A DNA stretch of 64,000 nt from Erythrobacter sp. JK5 (GCF_018205975.1 NZ_CP073577.1:1612001-1676000); one strand, 5' to 3'; positions 17,417-27,209 are shown, counted from the stretch's first letter. Notes: generated by a model not told the origin, from the letters alone. Numbers and translations: made by a program.

Positions 17417-18274
17417 ATGAATGAAATGGATTTTCTCGCAGGTCTGCGGGAATTGCCGTTGCATCCGGGGGCGCGTGGACTCGAAGACGATTGCGCCGTG
17501 CTCGACTTCGGCGATGAAACGCTGATCATCAATCACGACATGATGGCGGAAGGCACGCATTTCCGCCCCGATGCCGATTTGTCGGATGTCGCGTGGAAGC
17601 TGGTCGCGCAGAATCTTTCCGATCTGGCTGCCAAGGGCGCCGAACCTATCGGCGTGCTGCTGGGCCACACCCTGGGCGGCGACGATGCGGGCTTCCTGTC
17701 GGGACTGCGCGAAGCGCTGGCGGTCTTCGGTGTCCCGCTGCTTGGCGGAGACACGATTTCGTCGACTGGAGCGAGCACCTTCGGGATTACCGCGATCGGC
17801 CGCGCCACCCACCTGCCCGTTCCCTCACGACGCGGCGCGAGCGCGGGCGATGCCCTGTATCTTACCGGAACACTTGGCGGGGCCATGCTCGGTTTCGAAG
17901 GGAGCGAACGGCACAGCGATGCCTTCAACCGCCCCCATCCGCGCCTCGCCGAAGGCCGCGCGCTGGCACCGCACGTCAGCGCGATGATGGACGTGTCGGA
18001 CGGCCTGCTGCTCGATGCCTGGCGGATGGCAACCGTCAACGAGGTGACCCTGCGGCTCGAGAGCGAGACCATTCCGGTGGTTGAGCCTGCACGGCTCGAC
18101 GATTGCCTGCGCTGGGGTGAAGATTACGAATTGCTGTTCGCGGCCCCGCCTGAAACGCGATTGCCGGTCGAGGCGACCCGCATCGGCATGGTCGAGGCGC
18201 AGATGAACGCGCCGGTGATCCTCGGCGAAACCCCGCTGCGGAGCCCGGAAACGCTCGGCTATAGCCACGGCTGA
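17417..18274 (+). CDS. thiL: Thiamine-monophosphate kinase
   Basis: A 285-residue ATP-dependent kinase that makes thiamine diphosphate. The N-terminal DDCAVLDF, INHDMMAEGTHF and QNLSDLAAKGAEP motifs, GGDTISS, and the later MMDVSDGLLLDAWRM are the conserved Mg/ATP and substrate sites. A 104-bp gap after nusB contains the palindrome TTGATCAA but no clear promoter, and I saw no TPP riboswitch upstream. Start chosen at MNEMDF; the upstream region is AT-rich with only a weak ribosome site. Confidence 0.93.
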   Translation: MNEMDFLAGLRELPLHPGARGLEDDCAVLDFGDETLIINHDMMAEGTHFRPDADLSDVAWKLVAQNLSDLAAKGAEPIGVLLGHTLGGDDAGFLSGLREALAVFGVPLLGGDTISSTGASTFGITAIGRATHLPVPSRRGASAGDALYLTGTLGGAMLGFEGSERHSDAFNRPHPRLAEGRALAPHVSAMMDVSDGLLLDAWRMATVNEVTLRLESETIPVVEPARLDDCLRWGEDYELLFAAPPETRLPVEATRIGMVEAQMNAPVILGETPLRSPETLGYSHG

Positions 18275-18443
18275 GCGACGCGCCGCCGGAGCGCCTAGCG
18301 AAACTGGTGAATTTGGCGGAGTTCTGCCGATTCCGGACTTGTCACATGCGGTTCAATCCCTATGAGGGTCGCCATTGCGCTCGTGGGATTTCAAGACAAG
18401 CGCACTTCCAAAAAGTCTTCCACGCTGAAGAGGGGATTGCTCC

Positions 18444-20585
18444 GTGGACCTTATTCTTATTTCAATCGGGCTGGGACTGCTCGCCGTGATCTACGGCTTC
18501 GTTACCAGCCGGCAAGTGGTCAACGCCGCCGACGGCAATGACAAGATGCGCGAGATCGCAGGCGCGATCAAAGAGGGCGCGCAGGCCTATCTCAACCGTC
18601 AATACACCACGATCGGCATGGTCGGCGTGGTGGTCGCGATCATTGTCGGGGTGTTCCTCGGCCCGATCCCGGCAGTCGGTTTCGTCGTCGGTGCGGTGCT
18701 TTCGGGCATCGCCGGATATATCGGCATGAACATCTCGGTGCGCGCCAACGTCCGCACCGCAGCCGCCGCCGAAACCGGCCTGCAGCAGGGTCTGACGCTG
18801 GCGTTCCGCGCGGGCGCGATCACAGGGATGCTGGTCGCCGGTCTCGCGCTGCTCGCGATCGCCGTGTTCTTCTACGTACTCGTCGGCCCGATGGCTCTCG
18901 AAGTGACCGACCGCAAGGTGATCGACGGGCTCGTCGGTCTCGCCTTCGGTGCTTCGCTGATCTCGATCTTCGCGCGTCTCGGCGGCGGGATCTTCACCAA
19001 GGCTGCCGATGTCGGTGCCGACCTGGTGGGCAAGGTCGAAGCGGGCATCCCCGAGGATGACCCCCGCAACCCTGCGACCATTGCCGACAATGTCGGCGAC
19101 AACGTCGGCGACTGCGCCGGCATGGCTGCCGACCTGTTCGAAACCTATGTGGTGACCGTAGGCGCGACGATGGTGCTGACAGCACTGCTGCTGACCTCGG
19201 TCGGCGAGTTGCTGCTGCCGCTGATGGCGCTGCCGCTGCTGATCGGCGGGGCGTGTATCGTCACCTCGATCATCGGCACCTACTTCGTCCGCCTTGGCGG
19301 CGGCACGAACGTGATGGGCGCGATGTACAAGGGCTTCCTTGTCTCTGCCGTTCTGGCAATTCCGCTCATCTGGGTCGTGACCGCACATGCGCTGGGCACG
19401 GCGGGCACCGACATGAACACCGTGATCAATCCGGGCCTCGGCATGGTCGAGTTTACCGGTGTGGACCTGTTCCTGTGCGCGTTCCTCGGTCTGGTCATCA
19501 CCGGCCTGATCATCTGGATCACCGAGTACTACACCGGAACGGGCTTCCGGCCGGTCCGCTCGATCGCCAAGGCTTCGGAAACCGGCCACGGCACCAATGT
19601 GATTCAGGGGCTGGCGATCAGCCTCGAATCAACCGCTCTGCCGACGATCGTGATCGTCAGCGGGATCATCGTCGCGTTCCAGCTGGCTGGCCTGATGGGC
19701 ATTGCCTACGCTGCGACCGCGATGCTCGCGCTCGCGGGTATGGTCGTGGCGCTCGATGCCTATGGTCCGGTGACCGACAATGCCGGTGGCATCGCCGAAA
19801 TGGCGGGCCTCGACGAGAGCGTGCGCGAAAAGACCGATCTGCTCGACGCGGTCGGGAACACCACCAAGGCGGTGACCAAGGGGTATGCGATCGGATCGGC
19901 GGGCCTCGGCGCGCTGGTGCTGTTCGCCGCCTACACCACCGATCTGCGGGTGTTCTTCCCGGCGTTCCTCGACGGCGATCTCACCAACGGCGAAGTCAGC
20001 TTCAGCCTCGAGAACCCGTATGTGATCGTCGGCCTGTTCCTTGGCGCGCTGCTGCCGTACCTGTTCGGTGCGATGGGCATGACCGCCGTGGGCCGCGCGG
20101 CCGGTGACGTGGTGAAGGACGTGCGCGAGCAGTTCGCCGGCGATCCGGGCATCATGGCAGGCACCAGCCGTCCAAACTATGCGCGCACCGTCGATCTGGT
20201 GACCAAGGCCGCGATCAAGGAAATGATCATCCCGTCGCTGCTGCCGGTGCTCGCGCCGGTCGTGGTCTACTTCGTGATCACCGCGATCGCAGGTCAGGAC
20301 AACGGCTTCGCCGCGCTCGGCGCGCTGCTGCTCGGCGTGATCGTGGGCGGGCTGTTCGTCGCGCTGTCGATGACCGCCGGTGGCGGGGCGTGGGACAACG
20401 CCAAGAAGTACATCGAAGACGGCAATCACGGCGGCAAGGGCTCGGAAGCCCACAAGGCCGCAGTGACCGGTGACACCGTGGGCGATCCCTACAAGGACAC
20501 CGCCGGCCCGGCCGTGAACCCGATGATCAAGATCACCAACATCGTGGCGCTGCTGCTGCTCGCCGCACTGGCTGGGGCGCATTGA
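18444..20585 (+). CDS. hppA: K+-insensitive H+-translocating pyrophosphatase
   Basis: 713 residues with about 16 membrane spans. It couples PPi hydrolysis to proton pumping across the inner membrane. The acidic PPi/Mg motif is [16 protein letters not shown] (215-230). The residue that distinguishes K+-dependent from K+-independent enzymes is Lys475 in GNTTKA, which fits the K+-insensitive class. The start codon is GTG with AGAGGGG upstream. The 169-bp gap after thiL separates the transcription unit; a short AT-richer stretch there could hold a promoter. A hairpin after the stop (20632) may end the message. Confidence 0.96.
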   Translation: MDLILISIGLGLLAVIYGFVTSRQVVNAADGNDKMREIAGAIKEGAQAYLNRQYTTIGMVGVVVAIIVGVFLGPIPAVGFVVGAVLSGIAGYIGMNISVRANVRTAAAAETGLQQGLTLAFRAGAITGMLVAGLALLAIAVFFYVLVGPMALEVTDRKVIDGLVGLAFGASLISIFARLGGGIFTKAADVGADLVGKVEAGIPEDDPRNPATIADNVGDNVGDCAGMAADLFETYVVTVGATMVLTALLLTSVGELLLPLMALPLLIGGACIVTSIIGTYFVRLGGGTNVMGAMYKGFLVSAVLAIPLIWVVTAHALGTAGTDMNTVINPGLGMVEFTGVDLFLCAFLGLVITGLIIWITEYYTGTGFRPVRSIAKASETGHGTNVIQGLAISLESTALPTIVIVSGIIVAFQLAGLMGIAYAATAMLALAGMVVALDAYGPVTDNAGGIAEMAGLDESVREKTDLLDAVGNTTKAVTKGYAIGSAGLGALVLFAAYTTDLRVFFPAFLDGDLTNGEVSFSLENPYVIVGLFLGALLPYLFGAMGMTAVGRAAGDVVKDVREQFAGDPGIMAGTSRPNYARTVDLVTKAAIKEMIIPSLLPVLAPVVVYFVITAIAGQDNGFAALGALLLGVIVGGLFVALSMTAGGGAWDNAKKYIEDGNHGGKGSEAHKAAVTGDTVGDPYKDTAGPAVNPMIKITNIVALLLLAALAGAH

Positions 20586-20631
20586 TCATAGGGTGATCTT
20601 CCGCGCAGGCGGGAGCATCACGCCGCACCCG

Positions 20632-20651
20632 GTCCCCGCCTTGGCGGGGAC
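20632..20651 (+). terminator. Perfect hairpin after hppA
   Basis: GTCCCCGCC, a two-base loop TT, and GGCGGGGAC form a perfect 9-bp stem 46 bp downstream of the hppA stop. No T-run follows, so it is a terminator-like or REP-like hairpin rather than a textbook intrinsic terminator. Its loop differs from the ATCC-loop family described elsewhere in this window. Confidence 0.45.
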
Positions 20652-20816
20652 TGCCGGAAAGTTCGACCCCGTCCGGAGCGATCCGGGCGGGGTTAACTTT
20701 TGCCGCGCCCCAGTCCCGTGGCCGGACACCGTAAACGCGACAAAACCTTTGTTAATCGGCCTGTGGCATGGAGGATCGTGGCGCGCAGTCCCGTGCGCCC
20801 GGAGACGGTTAACGCG

Positions 20817-21980
20817 ATGGACCTTGCAAACGCGCCCGACCTGCGGAGGACAGCTGCAGCGGCCGACCAAGTATCCGGTCGCCTCGAACAGCTGCGCCGC
20901 ATCTCCGTCGAACAGGCGGTAGACCCGTCCTTCGTCGATGCATGGCGGCTTCTGTCGGACCGGGCGAGCGAGCCCAATCCCTTCGCCGAAGCGTGGTTCG
21001 TGCTGCCATCGATCGGCGCGTTGGGAGACGGGGCCGATATCCGGTTGCTGGCGCTCTACACAGGGGGCGAGCTGGCAGGATTGATCTCGATCGGTCTGAC
21101 CGCGAACTATTACGGCTACCCCGTCCCGCACGCCGCAAGCTGGCTGCATGCCAATGCCTTTTGCGGGGCGCCGATGGTGGCGCGGGGATGCGAGCGGCAG
21201 TTCTGGCATGCGCTGTTCGGTCATTTCGATCGCGCCCCTGGCCGCGCGCTGTTTCTGCACCTTCCGTCGCTGCCCACGGACGGCCCCCTCGAACGCACCT
21301 TGCAAGCGGTGCTGGCCGAGGAAGGACGCCGCAGCAACACCGCCCTCGAACAATCGCGCGCGATGCTGGCGTCGGACCTCTCGCCCGAGGATTACCTCGC
21401 CCGATCGATGACCGCGAAGAAGCGCAAGGAACTACGCCGACAGCACAAGCGGCTGGCTGAGGAAGGCGCGCTCACCTTTGAGCGGTGCGATGACGCCGAT
21501 GGCCTCCAGCGCTGGATCGCCGATTTCCTCGCGCTCGAAGCCGCAGGATGGAAGGGCGAAGCCGGTTCGGCACTCGCGAATACCGACGCGACGCGCGCGT
21601 TCTTCACCGCGACGATGGCGGGGGCTGCGCAGGCGGGGCGGCTCGAACGGCTGGCCTTGCGGCTCGATGGCCGACCGATCGCGATGCTCGCCAATTTCGT
21701 CACCCCGCCCGGCGTCTACAGTTTCAAGACCGCGTTCGACGAGCGTTACGCACGGTTCTCTCCCGGCATGCTGCTGCAGCTCGAGAACCTCGCTCTGCTC
21801 GATCGCGACGACATCGCATGGGCTGACAGTTGCGCCGTCGAAGGGCATCCCATGATCGAGCGGCTGTGGCGCGAGAAGCGGTCGCTCACGAGCCGCAATG
21901 TCGCAATCGGCGGGCGTGTGCGTCGCGCGCTCTTTGCCCGCCTGATGGCCTTTGAAAACCGCACCCGGAGCGCCGCATGA
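20817..21980 (+). CDS. GNAT-superfamily (BioF2/CelD-like) acetyltransferase
   Basis: A 387-residue protein with two GNAT-like halves, the second containing DYLARSMTAKKRKELRRQHKRL, typical of the CelD/BioF2 group (Pfam Acetyltransf_6) that also includes FemAB-like peptidoglycan and cellulose-acetylation proteins. A Shine-Dalgarno GGAGA precedes the chosen ATG; longer starts upstream exist but are less supported. Its TGA overlaps the start of the next gene by 4 bp. Acceptor unknown; cell-envelope or polysaccharide acylation is the usual inference for this group. Confidence 0.8.
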   Translation: MDLANAPDLRRTAAAADQVSGRLEQLRRISVEQAVDPSFVDAWRLLSDRASEPNPFAEAWFVLPSIGALGDGADIRLLALYTGGELAGLISIGLTANYYGYPVPHAASWLHANAFCGAPMVARGCERQFWHALFGHFDRAPGRALFLHLPSLPTDGPLERTLQAVLAEEGRRSNTALEQSRAMLASDLSPEDYLARSMTAKKRKELRRQHKRLAEEGALTFERCDDADGLQRWIADFLALEAAGWKGEAGSALANTDATRAFFTATMAGAAQAGRLERLALRLDGRPIAMLANFVTPPGVYSFKTAFDERYARFSPGMLLQLENLALLDRDDIAWADSCAVEGHPMIERLWREKRSLTSRNVAIGGRVRRALFARLMAFENRTRSAA

Positions 21981-22861
21981 ACGCCCCTGTCACGCATTGG
22001 ACGCCGCTGCGATCCTCCGCGCCCAACGTGTTCGATGCCGAGGCGTGCGCAACCTTCGCCGCCCATTACCCCGAAGGACCGCACCGGCTTCGCCATGCGC
22101 TCGACCGGCATCCCTTGCTCGACATCGATGCGCTCGCCGATCTTGCCGAGCGGCTTCCGCAATCGAGCGTCGAATACAATCGCGGCGACCTGCCGATCGG
22201 GGTCGACGGCAAGCCGGGCGGCACGGGGCTATCGATCGCCGAAACCATCCGCCGGGTGCACGAAGCGAACAGCTGGGCGGTGCTCAAGAACGTCGAGCAG
22301 GTGCCCTCGTATCAGGCACTGCTGCACGATTTGCTGGGCGAGTTGAAGGACGAGATCGAAGCGAAGACCGGACCGATGCTGACCCCGCAGGGCTTCGTCT
22401 TCATCTCCAGTCCGAACGCCGTAACCCCATACCATTTCGACCCCGAACACAACATCCTGCTGCAGGTCGCAGGGTCGAAAGTGATGACACAGTTTGCCGC
22501 CGGCGATCCGCGCTTCGCGCCCGACGAAATGCACGAAAGCTACCATTCCGGCGGACCGCGCGAGTTGACCTGGCGCGACGAGTTCGACGTGCATGGCTGC
22601 GAATATCCGCTCGGCCCCGGCGATGCAGTATACGTGCCGGTCATGGCTCCGCATTTCGTGCGCAACGGCCAGGACTCCTCGATCTCCCTGTCGATCACCT
22701 GGCGCTCTGGCTGGAGCTACAACGAAAGCGATGCGCGCGGATTCAACCACCTGCTGCGCCAGCGCGGATTCGCCCCCGCCGCGCCCCGGCGCTGGCCCGC
22801 GCAAAACCGCGCTCGCGCCTACGCCTTTCGCGCGCTGCGCAGGCTCGGCCTGGCCGGCTGA
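21977..22861 (+). CDS. JmjC-like cupin protein
   Basis: A 294-residue protein with a JmjC-type cupin core: PYHFDPEHNILLQVAGSK supplies the His-x-Asp iron motif, GDAVYVPVMAPHFV the distal His, and the SLSITWRSGW segment completes the barrel. These are probable 2-oxoglutarate/Fe(II) hydroxylases. Start overlaps the GNAT gene stop as ATGA, so expression is coupled. The pair (GNAT plus JmjC-like) looks like a functional unit of unknown role. An Arg-rich tail follows the barrel. Confidence 0.83.
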   Translation: MNAPVTHWTPLRSSAPNVFDAEACATFAAHYPEGPHRLRHALDRHPLLDIDALADLAERLPQSSVEYNRGDLPIGVDGKPGGTGLSIAETIRRVHEANSWAVLKNVEQVPSYQALLHDLLGELKDEIEAKTGPMLTPQGFVFISSPNAVTPYHFDPEHNILLQVAGSKVMTQFAAGDPRFAPDEMHESYHSGGPRELTWRDEFDVHGCEYPLGPGDAVYVPVMAPHFVRNGQDSSISLSITWRSGWSYNESDARGFNHLLRQRGFAPAAPRRWPAQNRARAYAFRALRRLGLAG

Positions 22862-22907
22862 CGCACGCGCTTGACCTCTCCCGCGCCGCCCCGCATGGGA
22901 TCGCGCG

Positions 22908-23825
22908 ATGACCGACACACGCACCCGTGAACAGCTCGTCGCCGGGCTGGTGAAGCTCCTCACCGTCGACAAGGCCTGCGCCGATGTGTTTATCGGCCGC
23001 CCGCAGAAAGGCGGGATGGGGCGCGTGTTCGGCGGGCAGGTGCTGGCGCAGGCGCTGCAGGCCGCGCAGTTGAGCGTGCCCGAAGGCAAGCAGGCGCATT
23101 CGCTGCATGCCTATTTCCTGCGCGGCGGCAGGGAGGGTCCGCCAATCGAATACCGCATCCAGCGCGATTTCGACGGGCGCAGCTTCGCCAACCGCCGGGT
23201 GGTCGCCGTGCAGGAGAACGAGGACGGTTCCTGCACCCCGATCCTGAACCTCACCGCCAGTTTCCAGGTGCCCGAAGACGGCCTCGAACATGTCGATGCG
23301 CCGATGCCCGATGTCGCCGGGCCGGAAGAACTCAAATCCGACATGGAAATGCGCCACGAGATGGTGGAGACGATGGGCGATCGGCTGTCCGAGGCGCAGC
23401 GCACGCTCATGCTGCGCCCGCGCCCGATCGAGATGCGCACGCTCGACAAGCTGCACTGGATGAACAGCGAACCGCGCGCGCCGCGGGCGCACACATGGTT
23501 CCGCACCGCCGCACCCCTCCCCGACGATCCGGCGCTGCACCGCGCGGTCATCACCTACGCCAGCGACTACACCCTGCTCGGCACCAGCGCCTTGCCGCAC
23601 GGCCTGTCGTGGATGCGCGGCGAACTGGTCGGCGCGAGCCTCGACCACGCGATCTGGTTCCACCGGGAGGCACGCGCGGACGAATGGCTGCTGTACTGCA
23701 CCGACGCCCCATGGTCGGGCGGCGGACGCGGCTTCAACCGCGGAAGGATATTCAACCGCGCGGGAGACCTGGTCGCGAGCGTCGCGCAAGAAGGCATGAT
23801 GCGGCGGCGAAAGGGAGTGCAGTAG
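22908..23825 (+). CDS. tesB: Acyl-CoA thioesterase II
   Basis: A 305-residue double-hotdog thioesterase that cleaves medium- and long-chain acyl-CoA. RVFGGQVLAQALQAA near residue 40, LHAYFLRGG, and in the second half YTLLGTSALPHG and SLDHAIWFHR match TesB; the Asp in SLDH is the catalytic residue. A TTGACC-N17-CATGGG sequence at 22871-22899 could be its promoter, giving an almost leaderless message. The structured repeat of the following intergenic region starts 10 bp after the stop. Confidence 0.93.
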   Translation: MTDTRTREQLVAGLVKLLTVDKACADVFIGRPQKGGMGRVFGGQVLAQALQAAQLSVPEGKQAHSLHAYFLRGGREGPPIEYRIQRDFDGRSFANRRVVAVQENEDGSCTPILNLTASFQVPEDGLEHVDAPMPDVAGPEELKSDMEMRHEMVETMGDRLSEAQRTLMLRPRPIEMRTLDKLHWMNSEPRAPRAHTWFRTAAPLPDDPALHRAVITYASDYTLLGTSALPHGLSWMRGELVGASLDHAIWFHREARADEWLLYCTDAPWSGGGRGFNRGRIFNRAGDLVASVAQEGMMRRRKGVQ

Positions 23826-23834
23826 GGCCCAATC

Positions 23835-23966
23835 GGCGCAAAGCGCCGCAAGGGCGGAGTCGAAGTCGAAGACGCAGACGTGCAAAGCACATCTGCAAGG
23901 CCGCCCGCAGCGATGCCACCTTCAGGTCGCATGATCGAGGAAACCGCGCGTCCGGATGGACGCGCG
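23835..23966 (-). repeat. Structured 3' element with ATCC-loop hairpin (long copy, after usp gene)
   Basis: In the sense of the reverse-strand stress-protein gene, the element starts 7 bp after its stop with a perfect 9-bp stem and loop ATCC (23945-23966), followed by TTTCCTCG, a middle hairpin around a TGAA loop, then GGGCGG and GCGCC stems. Compared with the copies at 37721-37812 and 62860-62955 the stems differ in sequence but keep pairing. This copy has about 45 extra bases in the GGGCGG/CCGCCC stem, themselves forming a hairpin (GCAGACGTGC...GCACATCTGC). It fills the whole gap between the convergent tesB and usp genes. Confidence 0.75.
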
Positions 23967-23973
23967 CAAAAAC

Positions 23974-24789
23974 TCAGTGCGCCAGGAAAATCGGCAGCTG
24001 GGGATCGGTGAGCGAGCGCCGGGTCACCCCGCCCAGCAGCATTTCCGACAAGCGTGAGTGGCCATAGGCACCCATCACCATCATCCCGCATTCGCGCAGC
24101 TGCGCTGCCGAGAACAGCGTCTCGCTGATTTTCGCATCGCCGCGCGGTATCTCGACCAGCTCCGCCTCGATCCCGTGGCGGCTGAGATATTTCGCCCCCG
24201 ACGTCGGCGGAAAGTCGAACCGCTGCTGATCCGATTGTTCGGAAATGGTGGCGAGAAAGACCTTGCTGCAAAGCGCCAGCAACGGCGTCGCAGCGCGCAG
24301 GGCAACGCACGCCTCCGACGACCCGTTCCAGGCCACCAGCGCCGGGTCCGACATGTCGAGCCGCCTCGTTTCGCCGGGCACGACCAGCACGGGAGTCCGC
24401 GCCTTCAGCACCAGTTCGCCAACCATGCGCGACGCGCGCTTGCCTTCTTCGCCGACATCGTTGGGGCCGACGACGATGATGTCGTGCAGCGGCGATTGTT
24501 CGAGCAGCCGGTGCTCCGGCATCCCGTACAGGAACTGCCATTCCCACGAGACGTCCTCGTTGGCGAGATCGGTTTCGATTGTTGCGCGCAATTCCTCGGC
24601 AGCCTCCTTGATCCTCGGCAATGCCGCCGCCATCGCCGATCCGTAGAAGTCGCCGGGTGCAAACACCTCGTAACTGACCGACTGCAGGCAGGTGATATGA
24701 CCGCCGGTCGCGCGCGCGATGTCCAGCGCCACCTGCATCCGCGCCTCCATGCAGCTGTCGCCATCGATATGCAGCAGAATCGATTTCAT
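23974..24789 (-). CDS. Tandem universal stress protein
   Basis: A 271-residue protein with two UspA-type domains. The first begins MKSILLHIDGD; the second ends with MMVMGAYGHSRLSEMLLGGVTR, the classic GxxGHSR...GS/GG ATP-binding loop, while the first domain has only a degenerate IVVGPND version. The start is preceded by GAAGGAGA. An FNR/FixK-type box lies 53-66 bp upstream, suggesting induction under low oxygen. The stop is followed directly by the structured repeat. Confidence 0.9.
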   Translation of the reverse strand: MKSILLHIDGDSCMEARMQVALDIARATGGHITCLQSVSYEVFAPGDFYGSAMAAALPRIKEAAEELRATIETDLANEDVSWEWQFLYGMPEHRLLEQSPLHDIIVVGPNDVGEEGKRASRMVGELVLKARTPVLVVPGETRRLDMSDPALVAWNGSSEACVALRAATPLLALCSKVFLATISEQSDQQRFDFPPTSGAKYLSRHGIEAELVEIPRGDAKISETLFSAAQLRECGMMVMGAYGHSRLSEMLLGGVTRRSLTDPQLPIFLAH

Positions 24790-24841
24790 GGTCCGGTCTC
24801 CTTCGATGATGCGACTCTGACGCAGGTTGCGCATGATAACA

Positions 24842-24855
24842 TTGATCGAGGTCAA
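24842..24855 (-). promoter_or_regulatory. FNR/FixK-type binding site upstream of usp gene
   Basis: TTGATCGAGGTCAA, read on the reverse strand as TTGACCTCGATCAA, fits the alphaproteobacterial FnrL/FixK consensus TTGA(T/C)-N4-(G/A)TCAA at every fixed position. It sits 53-66 bp upstream of the tandem stress-protein gene and 78 bp upstream of the carotenoid oxygenase gene on the other strand. Placement near the expected -40 region of a reverse-strand promoter fits activation. No regulator gene lies in the window. Confidence 0.6.
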
Positions 24856-24932
24856 ATTTGCTCGCGGGCCGAAGATATTTCCACGCGCTCGCCGGTGGTT
24901 TAAGGTCCGGACCGAACGGGAGAGATCAGATC

Positions 24933-26429
24933 ATGCCAGTCACGCGCCATCCGCCGGTCGTCACGACGCTCGAGCCGTCGAACCATCCCTATCTCAGCGG
25001 GCCGTGGACGCCGTGCCATGAAGAGGTCGACGTCGATGAGCTGGAGGTGATCGAAGGCGAAATCCCGGCGGATATCGACGGCATCTATCTGCGCAATACC
25101 GAGAATCCGGTGCACCAGCCGCTCGGTCGCCATCACCCGTTCGATGGCGATGCGATGATCCACCAGGTCTCGATCAGCGGCGGCAAGGCCAGCTACCGCA
25201 ACCGGTTCGTGCGCACCCAGTGCTTTGCCGCGGAACAGATCGCGGGCGGCGCGCTGTGGGGCGGGCTGATGGACCCGCCGGCGCTCTCCAAGCGCCCCGG
25301 TTTCGGTGCGCATGGAAGTCTCAAGGACACCGGATCGACCGACATTATCGTCCATGCCGGGACGGCGCTGGCGACGCTTTATCAATGCGGTGAAGCGTGG
25401 ATGCTCGATCCCGTAACTCTGGACAATCTCGGCAAGGCCCCCTGGGGCCCGCTCGATGGCGTTTCGGCGCATCCCAAGGTCGACGAGGAAACCGGCGAAT
25501 TGATGTTCTTCAACTATTCGAAGCATCCGCCCTTCATGCATTACGGCGTCGTCGATCGGGCGGGGAAGCTCGTGCACTACACGCCGATCCCGCTGCCCGG
25601 CCCGCGCCTGCCGCACGACATGGCGATCACGAAGAACTGGTCGATCCTCAACGACATGCCGCTGTTCTGGGACGCAGACCTGCTGAAGCGCGACATCCAC
25701 GCTGCGCGCATCCACGAAGGTGTGCCGACCCGGTTCGCGCTGATCCCGCGCCACGGACAGGCGGAGGATATCCGCTGGTTCGAAGCCGCGCCGACCTATG
25801 TCCTGCACTGGACCAATGCGTGGGAGGACGGCGACGAAGTCGTGCTCGAAGGCTATTACCAGGACAAGCCGATGCCCGACCCGATCGAGGAAGCCGGCGA
25901 ATACAGCCACATGATGGCCTATGTCGACGAGCACTCCTTCCTGCCGCGCCTGCACCGCTGGCGTTTCAACCTCGAGACCGGCGCGACCGTCGAAGAGCGC
26001 CTGTCGGACAGCATCGTCGAGTTCGGGATGATCAACCCCGACTACCTGATGCGGAAGTCGCGCTATGTCTGGTCGACCACCACCCGGCCCGGCTGGTTCC
26101 TGTTCAACGGCTATGTCAGGCACGATACCTTGACCGGTGACGAGCAAGTCTACCAACTGCCCGACGACATCTATGCCAGCGAGAGCCCGATGGTGCCGAA
26201 AAGCGGGGCGAATTCGGAGGACGTTGGGTATCTGGTCACCTTTCTCATCAACGAGAATGCCGGCACATCCGAACTCGCAATTCTCGATGCCTCCGACATC
26301 GCCAGTGGCCCCATTTGCCGTGCGGCGCTCCCGCACAAGATTTCGAGCGGAGTGCACTCGACGTGGGTCGAGCATTCGCAATTGCGGAGCGATGCGGAAT
26401 TCCGGCGCGATCTCTTGGCCGCCGCCTGA
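24933..26429 (+). CDS. Carotenoid cleavage oxygenase family protein
   Basis: A 498-residue seven-bladed propeller enzyme of the RPE65/carotenoid oxygenase family. The four iron-binding His residues can be seen at about 180 (VSAHPK), 228 (LPHDMAIT), 292 (YVLHWTNAW) and 475 (GVHSTWV). ENPVHQPLGRHHPFDGD is the N-terminal family landmark. It cleaves carotenoids, apocarotenoids or stilbene/lignostilbene-like double bonds; the specific substrate cannot be read. The start follows GGGAGAG. It stands alone between divergent usp and downstream sodB. Confidence 0.92.
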   Translation: MPVTRHPPVVTTLEPSNHPYLSGPWTPCHEEVDVDELEVIEGEIPADIDGIYLRNTENPVHQPLGRHHPFDGDAMIHQVSISGGKASYRNRFVRTQCFAAEQIAGGALWGGLMDPPALSKRPGFGAHGSLKDTGSTDIIVHAGTALATLYQCGEAWMLDPVTLDNLGKAPWGPLDGVSAHPKVDEETGELMFFNYSKHPPFMHYGVVDRAGKLVHYTPIPLPGPRLPHDMAITKNWSILNDMPLFWDADLLKRDIHAARIHEGVPTRFALIPRHGQAEDIRWFEAAPTYVLHWTNAWEDGDEVVLEGYYQDKPMPDPIEEAGEYSHMMAYVDEHSFLPRLHRWRFNLETGATVEERLSDSIVEFGMINPDYLMRKSRYVWSTTTRPGWFLFNGYVRHDTLTGDEQVYQLPDDIYASESPMVPKSGANSEDVGYLVTFLINENAGTSELAILDASDIASGPICRAALPHKISSGVHSTWVEHSQLRSDAEFRRDLLAAA

Positions 26430-26531
26430 TTTCATCTGTCCGGCGGGTTTTCCGGGAAGATTTGCAACTTATATCCGCCCCGCGCATTGGTTTAACAACG
26501 GACGAAAACCCCAAAAAGAGAGGGACCCACC

Positions 26532-27143
26532 ATGGCTTTCAAACTCATCGACCTTCCCTATGCCGACACCGCTCTGCAGCCGGCCATCTCCGCCAACACG
26601 CTGTCGTTCCACCACGGCAAGCACCACAACGCCTACGTCACCAAGATGAACGACGCGATCGAAGGCACCGATCACGCGGACAAGCCGATGGAGGCGATCG
26701 TGGCCGCGGCGCGCGGGAGCAATCAGGGCTTGTTCAACAACGCCGCGCAGAGCTGGAACCACGCCTTCTACTGGCATTCAATGGCCGCTGAAGAGACCGC
26801 GCCATCGGCCGAGCTCAAGGCCAAGATCGAAGAGGCTTTCGGTTCGGTCGATGAGCTCAAGAAACAGCTGAAGGATCGCGGCGCAGGCCACTTCGCCAGC
26901 GGCTGGGTCTGGCTCGCCGAGAAGAACGGGAAGCTTTCGATCGAGGAAACGCATGACGGTGACACGCTCGCCGACAGCGATTTCAACCCGCTGCTCACGA
27001 TCGACGTGTGGGAGCACGCCTACTACCTCGACCACCAGAACGCCCGCCCGGCCTATCTCGACGCGGTGGTCGGATCCAAGATCAACTGGGCCTTCGCCAG
27101 CGAAAACCTCGCGCGCGGCACGACCTGGACCTATCCGCAATAG
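26532..27143 (+). CDS. sodB: Superoxide dismutase, Fe type
   Basis: 203 residues. Metal ligands are His27, His77, Asp158 and His162 (DVWEHAYY). Gln73 in NNAAQSWNHAFYW is in the position typical of iron enzymes. No signal peptide, so cytoplasmic. A purine-rich ribosome site (AGAGAGGGA) precedes the ATG, and a strong hairpin at 27177 follows the stop. Detoxifies superoxide to H2O2. Confidence 0.96.
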   Translation: MAFKLIDLPYADTALQPAISANTLSFHHGKHHNAYVTKMNDAIEGTDHADKPMEAIVAAARGSNQGLFNNAAQSWNHAFYWHSMAAEETAPSAELKAKIEEAFGSVDELKKQLKDRGAGHFASGWVWLAEKNGKLSIEETHDGDTLADSDFNPLLTIDVWEHAYYLDHQNARPAYLDAVVGSKINWAFASENLARGTTWTYPQ

Positions 27144-27176
27144 CATCGCGTCCGGCCGCGCCCGGCCCGATCACGC

Positions 27177-27209
27177 AGAGCCCGGTTCGTCCCGCACGAG
27201 CCGGGCTCT
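27177..27209 (+). terminator. Strong hairpin terminator after sodB
   Basis: AGAGCCCGGTTCGT and ACGAGCCGGGCTCT pair over 14 positions (one G-T) around the loop CCCGC, 33 bp downstream of the sodB stop. Only a short T stretch follows. It is the likely end of the sodB message. Confidence 0.75.

Noticed and set aside
18307..18489. Small frame between thiL and hppA
   Set aside because: It runs into the hppA coding region in another frame and has no ribosome site or family resemblance.
20632..20651. Hairpin after hppA as a member of the ATCC-loop family
   Set aside because: The loop is TT and the flanking second hairpin and spacer are missing.
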